64,000 nt of DNA from Bacteroides sp. (GTDB taxonomy: Bacteria; Bacteroidota; Bacteroidia; Bacteroidales; Bacteroidaceae): the NCBI GenBank assembly GCA_019416685.1, contig DXWV01000108.1:1-64000 (forward strand). Reading direction: 5' to 3'. Of the stretch, positions 24,159 to 32,514 are shown one piece after another (position 1 is the first letter of the stretch; the number at the start of each line of letters is the position of its first letter). The notes beneath the pieces were generated by a model that saw only the letters and a list, made by a program, of their open reading frames with translations, was not told the origin of the DNA and did no database searches. The position numbers and the translations under genes are program-made.

Positions 24159-24989
24159 CTACTCCTTGCCATAGTATTTTCGGTAGATTTCTTTGTATTC
24201 TTTTCCTTCACGGAATTTTGTAAGCCAGGAGTTGAGGCTGTCCAGTAATACAGGTGATTGCTTGCTGACACCCCATGAATAAAATTGTGTAAAGCTGATA
24301 TCCGTACTGATGTCAAGTTGTGGCAACGAATCTGCCGCTGCCCGGGCAATGCTTTCGTCGCACACGGCATAATCGATATCTCCGTGAGCTACCATTGCTA
24401 TCAGTTGTTCCGAACCGTATTTTTCTACTTCATTGGTATAAATCGTATCTCCTATCTCATTTCCCAGATTGCGAATGCGGAGGATGGATGGCGAACCTTT
24501 TACTACATGGAGTGTCCGCCCTGCCAGATCGAGCTGATTTTTGATAAAGAGTGAATCGTGCTCGGATACAGGTTTGCGTTGAACTAACACCTGTTTGCTT
24601 AGAATGATGGGGGAAGTGAGAAGTAAAGAGTCTTTGAGTTCGCTGGTCACCAGGATGCCGTAGGCGATAACGTCATACTTTCCTGTTTCTAATCCTTGCA
24701 ACCGTTGCCCGAAACTCATCACTGGAGATACCTGTGCCTGGATTCCCTTATCCCGGGCGAAGGCTTCTATCAGTTCGTAGTGAAAGCCCGTCACCGTATC
24801 ACCGTCCACGTAAAAGCTGATAGAATTGTATTCTGTTGCTGCACGGAGAATACCGCTTGCAATGATCTCGGCATAGTCTCGCGGATGTCCGTTCTCTTTT
24901 TCCTTTTTCTGTGGCCAGAGCCAGAGTATCAGAAAGCATATTACCCCCAGTAACAGGTATTTCAGATATTTTCGTTTTATTGGCTGCAT
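24159..24989 (-). CDS. Membrane-anchored family 3 solute-binding protein
   Basis: 276 residues with an N-terminal membrane helix (about 10-25, LKYLLLGVICFLILWLW) after a basic start, with no lipobox, then a type 3 periplasmic binding domain: ILRAATEYNSISFYVDG, TVTGFHYELIEAFARDKG, FGQRLQGLETGKYDVIAYG and ELKDSLLLTSP. It resembles the N-terminal sensor part of MltF but lacks the lytic transglycosylase domain. It probably binds an amino acid or a wall fragment at the outer face of the inner membrane. It starts 15 bp after the putative porin gene, so the two are likely one operon. Confidence 0.8.
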   Translation of the reverse strand: MQPIKRKYLKYLLLGVICFLILWLWPQKKEKENGHPRDYAEIIASGILRAATEYNSISFYVDGDTVTGFHYELIEAFARDKGIQAQVSPVMSFGQRLQGLETGKYDVIAYGILVTSELKDSLLLTSPIILSKQVLVQRKPVSEHDSLFIKNQLDLAGRTLHVVKGSPSILRIRNLGNEIGDTIYTNEVEKYGSEQLIAMVAHGDIDYAVCDESIARAAADSLPQLDISTDISFTQFYSWGVSKQSPVLLDSLNSWLTKFREGKEYKEIYRKYYGKE

Positions 24990-25004
24990 AGGCTCAAGAG
25001 GTCA

Positions 25005-27071
25005 TTAATCGTAGAAGTTCCAAGAAACTCCAAATTTTAACAATCGCGGATTGATCGGATAGTGGGGAGCATAAAACGAGTTCGGCCGATTTATAAGTCC
25101 GTCGTTCACGTGATACATCATGACGAAGAAACGAGTCCGTTTCAGATGCAGATTGGCATATACATTGACAATAGGATATGCACCTATCTCTACCTGATCT
25201 TTGGGCGATTGAAGGTAAAACTGTCCGGTAGCAGGCATATAGGCTGGGGCATAATATTTAGTGAAGTAGCGTACATCGGCACCCAGTTGCACACTCAATA
25301 CTTTCTTTGCCAGTTTAAAGTCGAGGTAAAGATTGTGATACAACGAGAGAGTGGGTAGCGGAAGTACTGTACTGTTACTTGATTTCTGCCAGGTCACTTC
25401 ATTGTCCAGATGGAGAATGCCGAGGCGAAAATCTTGTGCCAGAGTAGCCGAAACTACCTGTACGTTGCCTCCAAACTGTTCGGGCACTGCCTGCTGGTTG
25501 AAGTAAGTATAATTCTTGATATTCTCTACGCCTGCTTTTAGGTGCGTTTTCCAACGGTCGATGTTTAGTTCTCCTTCTATGCGGGTGCGAAATTCCTTGT
25601 CCATGTTATCATTGTCCCAATAGAAGTGTTTGGAGTGATAATGGCGCATGTAGAACGAGGGCAGTGTGTTGCTGACAGACGCGCGTGCTATCAGGCTCAC
25701 CGTATCCTTGCCCAAACGGAAGTTTAGATCGATATCTCCTTTTACGTTGAATTGTCCGATGGCTTTTCCCAATAAGCCTACTTCACCTATGGCGTGATAG
25801 TGGAGTACTTTCCCTTGTCGCTTAGCCAACTCGCCACCTACAAAAACCTCATTTTCAGTATAATGATCCTTACTGACAGAGTCTGCATTCATCAGTTCGT
25901 ATTTACTGAGCTTATGCGATATGAAAGCAGTCAGTCCGGCTTTAGCATATTTATTAAAACCTTCGAGCAGAGAGAGCCCAAATGTGTTCTTTATACCGAT
26001 GTAGGAAGTAGAATCATCCACTACATAAGGTTGTCCCGGTTTGATGTACGTATTCTGGTAATAATCTTTCAGTTGGTCATTGGACGTGAATTTGCGCTTC
26101 GTCCATTCCACCTGCATTGTGTGGATGAAGCTGGTGACGGGCACAAACTCTTGTTGGGGAGGCAACGTATCATTTTCCTGTTGAGGGAGGTCGCGATGGA
26201 ATCCCAGCTTGTAGCGTTGCGTCAGGAATACATAGCTGTCGGTATTACGGGAAGTAGCTGTATTCATCACCGTTGGCATGTTGGTAGATTCATACACTCT
26301 TCCGCCTTCTGCTGCACCCTCAGGGTCTTTGATATAATCGTCGTTCGTGATACCTCCGTTCTCGTTGTTCTTCAGATAGTTGTAGCTATATAGCAAAGTC
26401 CCTTCGTATCTCTCTCCCATATAACTGATAAAGGGGGCTGCATTGAAGTATGAGGTACTTGAATGGTTGTAATATCCGCGTCCATACAGATAGTCGATGT
26501 TGAATCCGAAAGCAAGTCGCTTGTTGACATTCACCGAAAAATAAGATTTGAAACGCTCCTCTCCGTTTATTTTGTTACCTGCTTTGTTATAAGTCAGGTT
26601 TGTATATGGGACATTACTATTGGTAAAATTAAATTCATCAGGCCGTACGAAGAAGAAAGAATATGGCTGCATGAAGATCGTTGGTTCCGTTGCCTGCTGG
26701 TCAAAGAAGATACGAGACATACGTGGGGCACCCAGGTTGCCTAAGTAATTATAGTGTCCGGTCATACCTTCTGTCAGATTAGCATTTTGGTAGTTAAGCC
26801 GGACCGTATCGGCAGGGATACGGGTTACGTTTCCCAGATTCTCGCTGACATGCCACATGTAAAGTTTTGGGGGAAGTCCCTGGATTTCTACATTTGCGCT
26901 ATCCAGACTTTGGGGGCGCATGGCAGGGTCTATCTGGTTGCCATATTGGTCTACGATATTGCCAAATTCATCCTGTCGGTCTCCGTATGGATTATTTGGG
27001 TTGACTTGCGCTTGGATAGCCAACTGACCTACGACAAAGAGTAGTATATATGTAAGTAGGGTTCGTCTCAT
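25005..27071 (-). CDS. Putative porin (large outer-membrane beta-barrel)
   Basis: 688 residues with signal peptide about 1-21 (ending AIQAQ). The mature N-terminus is hydrophilic (NPYGDRQDEFGNIVDQYGNQ), and the rest is a long series of aromatic amphipathic strands ending LKFGVSWNFYD. This matches the putative porin family that Bacteroidetes keep as single large barrels. The start at 27071 is the only ATG; a TTG at 27083 would fall inside the -7 box. The -7 box ends 10 bp before the ATG, so the transcript may be nearly leaderless. Solute is unknown; it may pass the ligand to the adjacent binding protein. Confidence 0.75.
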   Translation of the reverse strand: MRRTLLTYILLFVVGQLAIQAQVNPNNPYGDRQDEFGNIVDQYGNQIDPAMRPQSLDSANVEIQGLPPKLYMWHVSENLGNVTRIPADTVRLNYQNANLTEGMTGHYNYLGNLGAPRMSRIFFDQQATEPTIFMQPYSFFFVRPDEFNFTNSNVPYTNLTYNKAGNKINGEERFKSYFSVNVNKRLAFGFNIDYLYGRGYYNHSSTSYFNAAPFISYMGERYEGTLLYSYNYLKNNENGGITNDDYIKDPEGAAEGGRVYESTNMPTVMNTATSRNTDSYVFLTQRYKLGFHRDLPQQENDTLPPQQEFVPVTSFIHTMQVEWTKRKFTSNDQLKDYYQNTYIKPGQPYVVDDSTSYIGIKNTFGLSLLEGFNKYAKAGLTAFISHKLSKYELMNADSVSKDHYTENEVFVGGELAKRQGKVLHYHAIGEVGLLGKAIGQFNVKGDIDLNFRLGKDTVSLIARASVSNTLPSFYMRHYHSKHFYWDNDNMDKEFRTRIEGELNIDRWKTHLKAGVENIKNYTYFNQQAVPEQFGGNVQVVSATLAQDFRLGILHLDNEVTWQKSSNSTVLPLPTLSLYHNLYLDFKLAKKVLSVQLGADVRYFTKYYAPAYMPATGQFYLQSPKDQVEIGAYPIVNVYANLHLKRTRFFVMMYHVNDGLINRPNSFYAPHYPINPRLLKFGVSWNFYD

Positions 27072-27080
27072 AATTGGGCG

Positions 27081-27088
27081 CAAATATA
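27081..27088 (-). promoter_or_regulatory. -7 box of the putative porin gene
   Basis: The minus strand reads TATATTTG, perfect, with its last base 10 bp before the start codon. The predicted start site is within a few bases of the ATG. Confidence 0.5.
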
Positions 27089-27120
27089 CGACAAAAAAGT
27101 TGAAGCTTACAGAGTTGAAA

Positions 27121-27209
27121 CCTTAATTAATTGAAAGTTGAAAATTGAAAATTGAAAGTTAGCTGTGCTGCGAAGCTGCATAGTAACTTTCAATTTTTAA
27201 CTAAATTAA
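27121..27209. repeat. Intergenic palindrome IR-E between kor operon and porin
   Basis: The left arm TTAATTAATTGAAAG plus TTGAAAAT words (27123-27161) and the right arm TAACTTTCAATTTTTAAC (27184-27209) are complementary; the apex has GTGCTGCGAAGCTGC. The korC stop codon (27206-27208) lies inside the outer end of the right arm. Confidence 0.8.
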
Positions 27210-27748
27210 GCCTCTCTGATCAGTTCCATCCCTTTCTTGATGGCTTCTTCATTCATAGGTATCAGGTGATGATGGCGTTCGGGGAGAGTTTTCTTCAATC
27301 CTTTGATAACATTTTCCAACGTTACGATAGGACGTAGTTTCAACAAACCACCCAGTACGATCATGTTAAATGCTTTGGTATTCTTCATTTCATTAGCTGC
27401 ATCCATAGCATCAATGCGATATACCTTGATGTCCTTACGGGTAGGCGGGTTGATAATTCCGTATCCGTCGTAGATAAGAATGCCACCCGGCTTGATGCGG
27501 CTTTCAAACTTCTCGAGTGAAGGCTGGTTTAATATGATAGCTGTGTCATACTGGCTCAGAATTGGAGAGGAGATTCTGTCATCACTTACGATTACCGTTA
27601 CGTTGGCAGTTCCGCCGCGTTGCTCCGGTCCGTAAGCTGGCATCCAAGTTACTTCTTTGCCTTCCATCAGTCCGGAATAAGCTAAAATTTTTCCCATAGA
27701 CAGTACTCCCTGTCCACCGAATCCTGCTATAATTATTTCTTCTTTCAT
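27206..27748 (-). CDS. korC: 2-oxoacid:ferredoxin oxidoreductase, gamma subunit
   Basis: 180 residues, KEEIIIAGFGGQGVLSMGKILAYSG at the start and PAYGPEQRGGTANVTVIVSDD near residue 40, which are the marks of the gamma subunit of 2-oxoacid:ferredoxin oxidoreductases. Together with korA, korB and the ferredoxin it oxidises 2-oxoglutarate, or a branched-chain oxo acid, and CoA to the acyl-CoA, CO2 and reduced ferredoxin. I chose the ATG at 27748; an upstream ATG at 27769 overlaps the korB stop (TAATG) and would add seven residues, so it is also possible. Last gene of the operon, closed by palindrome IR-E. Confidence 0.9.
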   Translation of the reverse strand: MKEEIIIAGFGGQGVLSMGKILAYSGLMEGKEVTWMPAYGPEQRGGTANVTVIVSDDRISSPILSQYDTAIILNQPSLEKFESRIKPGGILIYDGYGIINPPTRKDIKVYRIDAMDAANEMKNTKAFNMIVLGGLLKLRPIVTLENVIKGLKKTLPERHHHLIPMNEEAIKKGMELIREA

Positions 27749-27768
27749 CGTTTTTTCAGTTTTTAGCA

Positions 27769-28533
27769 TTATTCTTTATTTTTCAAGTCACCGAGCGGAT
27801 AGAATGGGAACATATGTTCTTCCATCCATTTGTTAGACTTTTCGGGAGTCATCTTCCAGCCGGAACTACAAGTAGAAACAATTTCTACCAAGTTGGAACC
27901 TTTGCCAGCCATAGAGTTTTCAAATGCTTTGCGGATCGCTTTCTTTGCTTTACGGATTGCCGGAACCGATTGTACGGATTGACGGGTAACGTATGCCGTA
28001 CCTTCCAGCTGCGCAGCAATTTCAGTAATTTTCAGAGGATATCCGTGCAAGTCTACATCACGTCCGTAAGGACAAGTAGCGGTTTTCATACCTACGAGGG
28101 TTGTTGGAGCCATTTGTCCGCCGGTCATACCGTAAATGGCATTATTGATAAAGATGATGGTAATGTTTTCACCACGATTTAGTGCATGGATCGTTTCAGC
28201 AGTGCCGATACAGGCAAGGTCTCCATCTCCCTGGTAAGTGAATACCAGACGATCCGGCCACAAGCGTTTGATGGCTGTTGCCAATGCAGGGGCACGTCCG
28301 TGAGCTGCTTCCTGCCAGTCGATATCGAGGTAGTTGTAGATGAAAACGGCACAACCTACGGGAGAGATGCCAATGGTTTTATCTTCCATTCCCATCTCTT
28401 CAATGACTTCGGCTATGAGTTTATGTACCACACCGTGACTGCAACCCGGGCAGTAATGCATGGCGTTATCATTCATCAGAGTTGGTTTTTTATAAACCAA
28501 ATTCTCGGGCTTGATTATTTCTTCTTTAGTCAT
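27769..28533 (-). CDS. korB: 2-oxoacid:ferredoxin oxidoreductase, beta subunit
   Basis: 254 residues; the thiamine diphosphate subunit of the Kor complex. CPGCSHG near residue 28 and GDGDLACIGTAETIHALNRG with FINNAIYGMTGGQMAPTT (the TPP-binding region) are clear. It sits between a small membrane protein gene (28625) and korC, with which its stop overlaps. Reaction: 2-oxoacid + CoA + oxidised ferredoxin to acyl-CoA + CO2 + reduced ferredoxin. The substrate, 2-oxoglutarate or branched-chain, is not settled by the sequence. Confidence 0.92.
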   Translation of the reverse strand: MTKEEIIKPENLVYKKPTLMNDNAMHYCPGCSHGVVHKLIAEVIEEMGMEDKTIGISPVGCAVFIYNYLDIDWQEAAHGRAPALATAIKRLWPDRLVFTYQGDGDLACIGTAETIHALNRGENITIIFINNAIYGMTGGQMAPTTLVGMKTATCPYGRDVDLHGYPLKITEIAAQLEGTAYVTRQSVQSVPAIRKAKKAIRKAFENSMAGKGSNLVEIVSTCSSGWKMTPEKSNKWMEEHMFPFYPLGDLKNKE

Positions 28534-28624
28534 AACTTAATTTTTTTTGGTTGACGAGGCTTCTGTTGACATATTTACGAGGGGAACTTCTCACCCCGTA
28601 TTTTGTCTCTTTATTAACCTTCTC

Positions 28625-28795
28625 CTATCTGTTGGTGAATCGTATGAAAAACTCCATCAGCTTGACAAAGATTGCCGCACCGCATACGTATACGAATATT
28701 TTAAAATCGTCTGCTGCGAAGTAGACAATGATAGCTGCCAGTGCAAGTATCATGAAAAGTATATTCAATACGTTTCTTATTTTATCGGGATTCAT
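28625..28795 (-). CDS. 56-residue membrane protein inside the kor operon
   Basis: A short gene read by eye on the minus strand, from ATG at 28795 to TAG at 28625: it starts MNPDKIRNVLNILFMILAL and ends MEFFIRFTNR. It has two hydrophobic stretches (about 11-27 and 33-47) separated by ADDFK, so it is probably a two-helix or hairpin inner-membrane protein. It lies between korA and korB in the same direction, 92 bp before korB, in an operon otherwise made of cytoplasmic enzymes. It could tether the Kor complex to the membrane, but that is only inference. Palindrome IR-G lies 10 bp upstream of its start. Confidence 0.7.
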   Translation of the reverse strand: MNPDKIRNVLNILFMILALAAIIVYFAADDFKIFVYVCGAAIFVKLMEFFIRFTNR

Positions 28796-28804
28796 CTTTA
28801 TTTT

Positions 28805-28930
28805 ATTTACGATTAGACGATTTACGATTGGGGGTACTTTGATTTACTTCTTTAACTTCCGTGATTTACTGCTTTACTTCCATGATTCATTTTCCCTAGA
28901 TCGTAAATCGTAAATCGTCCAATCGTAAAT
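28805..28930. repeat. Intergenic palindrome IR-G inside the kor operon
   Basis: Arms 28805-28829 and 28906-28930 (ATTTACGATT words) pair at 24 of 25 positions, separated by about 76 bp with repeated GATTTACT words. It starts 6 bp after the korA stop and ends 10 bp before the 56-residue gene, so it splits the operon's message. Confidence 0.85.
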
Positions 28931-28936
28931 TCTACA

Positions 28937-30016
28937 TTACATGATTTTTTCTTTCAGTGCACTCACAATCTCATCCGGGTCGGGCACAATACCACCCAGG
29001 CGACCAAAGTGTTCTACCTTTATTTTACCGTTTACTGCCAGACGTACATCTTCAATCATCTGTCCGGCATTCAACTCAGTAACGAGTATGCCTTTCACCT
29101 TGTCGGCATATGCTGCAATGGCTTTTGTGGGGAATGGCCACAGGGTGATGGGACGAAGCATACCTACTTTGATACCTTCTTCGCGTGCCAGTTCCATTGC
29201 TTTCTGTCCGATACGTGCCATAGAGCCGAATGCTACAATCAGGTATTCGGCATCTTCACAGTCTATTTCTTCAAAACGAACTTCGTTTTCTTCAATTATG
29301 CGATACTTTGCCTGAAAACGAATGTTATTCTTTTCCATTTCTTCGGGACGGAGTTCGAGTGAAGTGATAATATTGGGTTTGCGGTCTTTCGTTTTACCGG
29401 TAGTAGCCCATGGGCACTGTTCAATTACTTCTGCATCCGTGCGACGGGGTTTCATCGGTGGCAATACTACTTTCTCCATCATCTGTCCGATAACGCCATC
29501 GGCAAGAATGATAGCTGGATTACGGTATTTGAAGGCCAGTTCGAAAGCAAGCCCAACGAAGTCGGCCATTTCCTGTACAGAAGCCGGGGCAAGTGCTATT
29601 AGTTTATAGTCGCCATGTCCGCCACCCTTTACGGTTTGGAAATAGTCTGCCTGGCTTGGCTGGATCGTTCCCAGACCGGGACCACCGCGCATTACGTTTA
29701 CGATCAGACAGGGGAGTTCGGCTCCTGCCAGATAAGAGATGCCTTCCTGTTTCAGACTGACACCGGGGCTTGAAGAGGAGGTCAATACCATTTTCCCACT
29801 TCCGGCACCGCCATATACCATATTGATAGCTGCTACTTCACTCTCTGCCTGAAGCACTACCATACCGGTGGTTTCCCATGGTTTCAAGTCGGCCAGCGTT
29901 TCCAATACCTCCGATTGCGGAGTAATAGGATAACCGAAGTATCCGTCGGCACCACAGCGGATGGCTGCATGGGCGATGGCTTCGTTACCTTTCATTAATA
30001 CTACTTCTTCTGTCAT
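28937..30016 (-). CDS. korA: 2-oxoacid:ferredoxin oxidoreductase, alpha subunit
   Basis: 359 residues. GNEAIAHAAIRCGADGYFGYPITPQSEVLE opens the pyrimidine-binding domain, followed by EAEVAAINMVYGGAGSG-like text (here ESEVAAINMVYGGAGSG) and SSSPGVSLKQEGISY, all typical of KorA/VorB; the C-terminal half is the transketolase-C-like domain. It forms the complex with KorB, KorC and the small ferredoxin. The operon order is TPR protein, ferredoxin, korA, membrane peptide, korB, korC, with 12 bp between the ferredoxin gene and korA. Confidence 0.92.
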   Translation of the reverse strand: MTEEVVLMKGNEAIAHAAIRCGADGYFGYPITPQSEVLETLADLKPWETTGMVVLQAESEVAAINMVYGGAGSGKMVLTSSSSPGVSLKQEGISYLAGAELPCLIVNVMRGGPGLGTIQPSQADYFQTVKGGGHGDYKLIALAPASVQEMADFVGLAFELAFKYRNPAIILADGVIGQMMEKVVLPPMKPRRTDAEVIEQCPWATTGKTKDRKPNIITSLELRPEEMEKNNIRFQAKYRIIEENEVRFEEIDCEDAEYLIVAFGSMARIGQKAMELAREEGIKVGMLRPITLWPFPTKAIAAYADKVKGILVTELNAGQMIEDVRLAVNGKIKVEHFGRLGGIVPDPDEIVSALKEKIM

Positions 30017-30028
30017 AATAATAATTTG

Positions 30029-30256
30029 CTAATCTACTTTAACTTTATACACAGAGATACATCCGTCCGGGCAGACCGTTGCACATGAACTGCATCCGTT
30101 ACAAGTATCTTCCAATATTTGGCGGGCATAGTTATACCCCTTTACATTCACCTCTTTGGTGAGTGTTATTACATCGAGCGGACAAGCCACTACACACAGG
30201 TTGCAACCTTTGCAACGCTCCGTGTCGACCACGATTGCTCCTTTAATTTTTGCCAT
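30029..30256 (-). CDS. korD: 2[4Fe-4S] ferredoxin subunit of the Kor complex
   Basis: 75 residues with two clusters, CKGCNLCVVACPLDV and CNGCSSCATVCPDGCI, each with the CxxCxxCxxxCP pattern. It carries electrons from the Kor complex to ferredoxin or flavodoxin. It sits directly upstream of korA, as is usual for the delta subunit. The flavodoxin at 18807 could be a partner under low iron. Confidence 0.92.
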   Translation of the reverse strand: MAKIKGAIVVDTERCKGCNLCVVACPLDVITLTKEVNVKGYNYARQILEDTCNGCSSCATVCPDGCISVYKVKVD

Positions 30257-30277
30257 AATCTATCGATTTTATTACGT

Positions 30278-30556
30278 TTATTGATTATACATGTCTTTGT
30301 GATAGAACTCCAGAATATCCATTACCATCTTGCGAGCTTGCAAGGCAGGACTTTCGGAGTTAATCTCGATGGCGGATTGATAATTGTTGAGGGCTTGCTG
30401 CCAGTTGCCTTGCTTTCGGTAGGCATTGCCCCGCAGGTAATAAGCTTCGTCTTTTGGGGCGAAGTCTGTTTGAGTGAGAAGCGTATCGAGGGCTTCAATT
30501 GCTTTATTTATATCTCCCTGATTGATAAGCTCTTTTATGGTCTCCAATTGTTTCAT
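30278..30556 (-). CDS. Short TPR protein heading the kor operon
   Basis: 92 residues, almost all tetratricopeptide helices: LETIKELINQGDINKAIEALDTLL, then DEAYYLRGNAYRKQGNWQQALNNYQSAIEIN. About two TPR units. It is the first gene after the kor promoter, 21 bp before the ferredoxin gene, so it may help assembly or bind a partner; this is inference from position. Small TPR genes at this place are common in Bacteroides as far as I recall. Confidence 0.75.
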   Translation of the reverse strand: MKQLETIKELINQGDINKAIEALDTLLTQTDFAPKDEAYYLRGNAYRKQGNWQQALNNYQSAIEINSESPALQARKMVMDILEFYHKDMYNQ

Positions 30557-30584
30557 ATTTAAATGAGTTTCAGAGTTTGCACCA

Positions 30585-30592
30585 CAAAGATA
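30585..30592 (-). promoter_or_regulatory. -7 box of the kor operon
   Basis: The minus strand reads TATCTTTG, perfect, 29 bp before the start codon at 30556. A weak TGTG lies 16 bp upstream of it. Confidence 0.5.
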
Positions 30593-30851
30593 GTTTTTTA
30601 TTTATATACACAGCTTATGTCGTGGGTTAAATTTATCCTTATTGTACTTTTTCTTATCAAAAATGAGGGTGTATAGGTGGGTTTTAACGACATATTGTTA
30701 TTTTATGTTTTTAAGCAGAAACTGCCTGATTGTTAGCGTATAATAGATTTATAGTTGAAAAAGAAAAGGGAGGATTGTATATGCAGATAGTACTGATAGG
30801 AAGCAGTGTAATAATGAAAGTTAAGAAAGGGGTACATTGGGTGGAAAGAAT

Positions 30852-30892
30852 AAAAAAGGCTGTACCAGAATGAATCCGGAACAGCCTTTTTT
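30852..30892. terminator. Bidirectional terminator after the GH28 gene
   Basis: GGCTGT (30858-30863) and ACAGCC (30881-30886) form a stem with an A run before and six T after, on either strand. It is 12 bp after the GH28 stop on the minus strand. The rest of the 347-bp gap 30557-30903 holds only the kor promoter and a doubtful 30-codon ORF. Confidence 0.85.
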
Positions 30893-30903
30893 CAATCGTT
30901 TTG

Positions 30904-32307
30904 TTACTTCACGAGTTCACCGTTGATGTATAGGTTTTTTAGAGTGACATCTTGGGCTCCTTTGATATCATTACCTCCCTTAGCAACGTTGTTAAAGTGA
31001 GAATCTTCTACGCTGATATTATATACATGCTGGTCGTTATCCAGTCCGATGATAAGTACTCCTAGACGGCTTTTCTGGCAGGTTACATTTTTCAGATGTA
31101 CATTGCGCACGGTAGGAGTGAAGCCACGGTTGCACTGTTCCCGGTTCTCATATTGCAGATTGATGCGCAGTACGGCTTCTCTACACTGTCCTACGGTGAT
31201 GTTGCGTACAAATACATTTTCGATGATTCCACCCCGGCAGGTACTGGTTTTTATGCGGATCACCCGGTCCAAATTCGGGCTGTCCATTTGGCAATTTTCA
31301 ACAAACAGGTTGCGATAGCCGCCGGATATTTCACTACCGATAACAACGCCACCATGCCCGTTTTTCATTTTACAGTTGCGTACGATGATGTTCTCGCTGG
31401 GTATATTCCATTTGCGCCCGTCTGCATTGCGTCCCGATTTGATGGCGATACAATCGTCACCGGTATCAAAAGTACAGTTCTCTATCAGTACATTCTTACA
31501 GGATTCCGGATCGCATCCATCTCCGTTGGGACCACGGTTGAATATATTGACACCGCGTACAATCAGACTTTCGCAAAACAGAGGGTGAATCACCCAAAAA
31601 GGAGAGTTCAGTAGTGTGACATCTTCTATTAGAATAGTGTTACATGCATAAAGATTGATCAACTGAGGGCGTAATCCGTCTTCCGGAGTCATGATACGTT
31701 TGTATACCGGGGTCAATGTCTCGCCATACATTAGCAGACGCTCACGTCCACCGTTGCGTTGTGCCACCATTCCCTCTTTCCAGCCATATTTGGGTGAGCC
31801 ACACATGGGCCACCAGGTTTCGTTGGAGCCTTGCCCGTCAATGGTTCCTTTGCCGGTAATAGCAATATTGGTTTCGCCATAGGCGTAGATTAGTGGGCGG
31901 GCGTTGTAACAATCCAGCCCTTCCCAACGGGTGATTACTCCGGGGAAGTATAAGCTCTGGTCGGTGAGGAATTTTAGTACGGCACCTTCTTGCAGATGAA
32001 AGTTAACATTGCTTTTCAGGGTAATGGGGCCTGTATAAAAGGTTCCTTGGGGGACAACAACTGTGCCACCACCAGCAAGGCTGCATTTGAGAATAGCCTG
32101 GTTGATGGCTTCGTGGCAGGGCTCGGTTTCATTGCCCGGTTTTGCACCAAAGTCAGTGATATTGTAGGTTTGTTTTGTAAAAGAGGTTTTCTTGATTTGT
32201 TTTTCAATCTTAGCACTTTCTTTGAATGCTTTGTCAAAGTCAATCGGGTTGGCAAAAGCAATTGCTGTTACTAACAGTAGAGACAGGAAGCTAAATCGTT
32301 TCTTCAT
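30904..32307 (-). CDS. GH28 polygalacturonase-like glycosidase
   Basis: 467 residues with signal peptide about 1-19 (ending AIAFA). A parallel beta-helix with the GH28 motifs in order: NGDGCDPESC (in place of NTD), FDTGDDCIAIKSG (DD), NGHGGVVIG (GHG) and RVIRIKT (RIK). It should hydrolyse galacturonan or a related uronate or rhamnogalacturonan backbone outside the cytoplasm. I chose the ATG at 32307, which gives a normal signal peptide and follows a -7 box; the open frame extends 53 codons further but without support. It is monocistronic, with no other pectin genes nearby. Confidence 0.88.
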   Translation of the reverse strand: MKKRFSFLSLLLVTAIAFANPIDFDKAFKESAKIEKQIKKTSFTKQTYNITDFGAKPGNETEPCHEAINQAILKCSLAGGGTVVVPQGTFYTGPITLKSNVNFHLQEGAVLKFLTDQSLYFPGVITRWEGLDCYNARPLIYAYGETNIAITGKGTIDGQGSNETWWPMCGSPKYGWKEGMVAQRNGGRERLLMYGETLTPVYKRIMTPEDGLRPQLINLYACNTILIEDVTLLNSPFWVIHPLFCESLIVRGVNIFNRGPNGDGCDPESCKNVLIENCTFDTGDDCIAIKSGRNADGRKWNIPSENIIVRNCKMKNGHGGVVIGSEISGGYRNLFVENCQMDSPNLDRVIRIKTSTCRGGIIENVFVRNITVGQCREAVLRINLQYENREQCNRGFTPTVRNVHLKNVTCQKSRLGVLIIGLDNDQHVYNISVEDSHFNNVAKGGNDIKGAQDVTLKNLYINGELVK

Positions 32308-32351
32308 TTGTTTTTTGTTGTTTTTTTGATGGATATTGGATTTTAAGTATG

Positions 32352-32359
32352 CAAAAATA
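32352..32359 (-). promoter_or_regulatory. -7 box of the GH28 gene
   Basis: The minus strand reads TATTTTTG, perfect, 45 bp before the start codon at 32307. No good -33 box. It supports the downstream start. Confidence 0.5.
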
Positions 32360-32464
32360 CGAAGTAACGCGGGTTTGGTGCGATATATTTTGATTGAAAG
32401 GGTGTAATTTTTGATTGATATAAGGGAGAGGAGAAGTAGAAGGGGGGATAATACTATAATAAAC

Positions 32465-32502
32465 AATAAAGAGAGACATACAGTAATACGTCTCTCTTTA
32501 TT
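32465..32502. terminator. Bidirectional terminator after rpiB
   Basis: A perfect 13-bp stem AATAAAGAGAGAC (32465-32477) and GTCTCTCTTTATT (32490-32502). On the minus strand it ends the tkt-rpiB operon, 12 bp after the rpiB stop. Confidence 0.85.
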
Positions 32503-32514
32503 AATTATCTTTAT

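Noticed and set aside
28547..28816. Plus-strand 89-codon ORF in the kor operon
   Set aside because: It is antisense to the 56-residue gene, which has the better start, direction and hydrophobic pattern.
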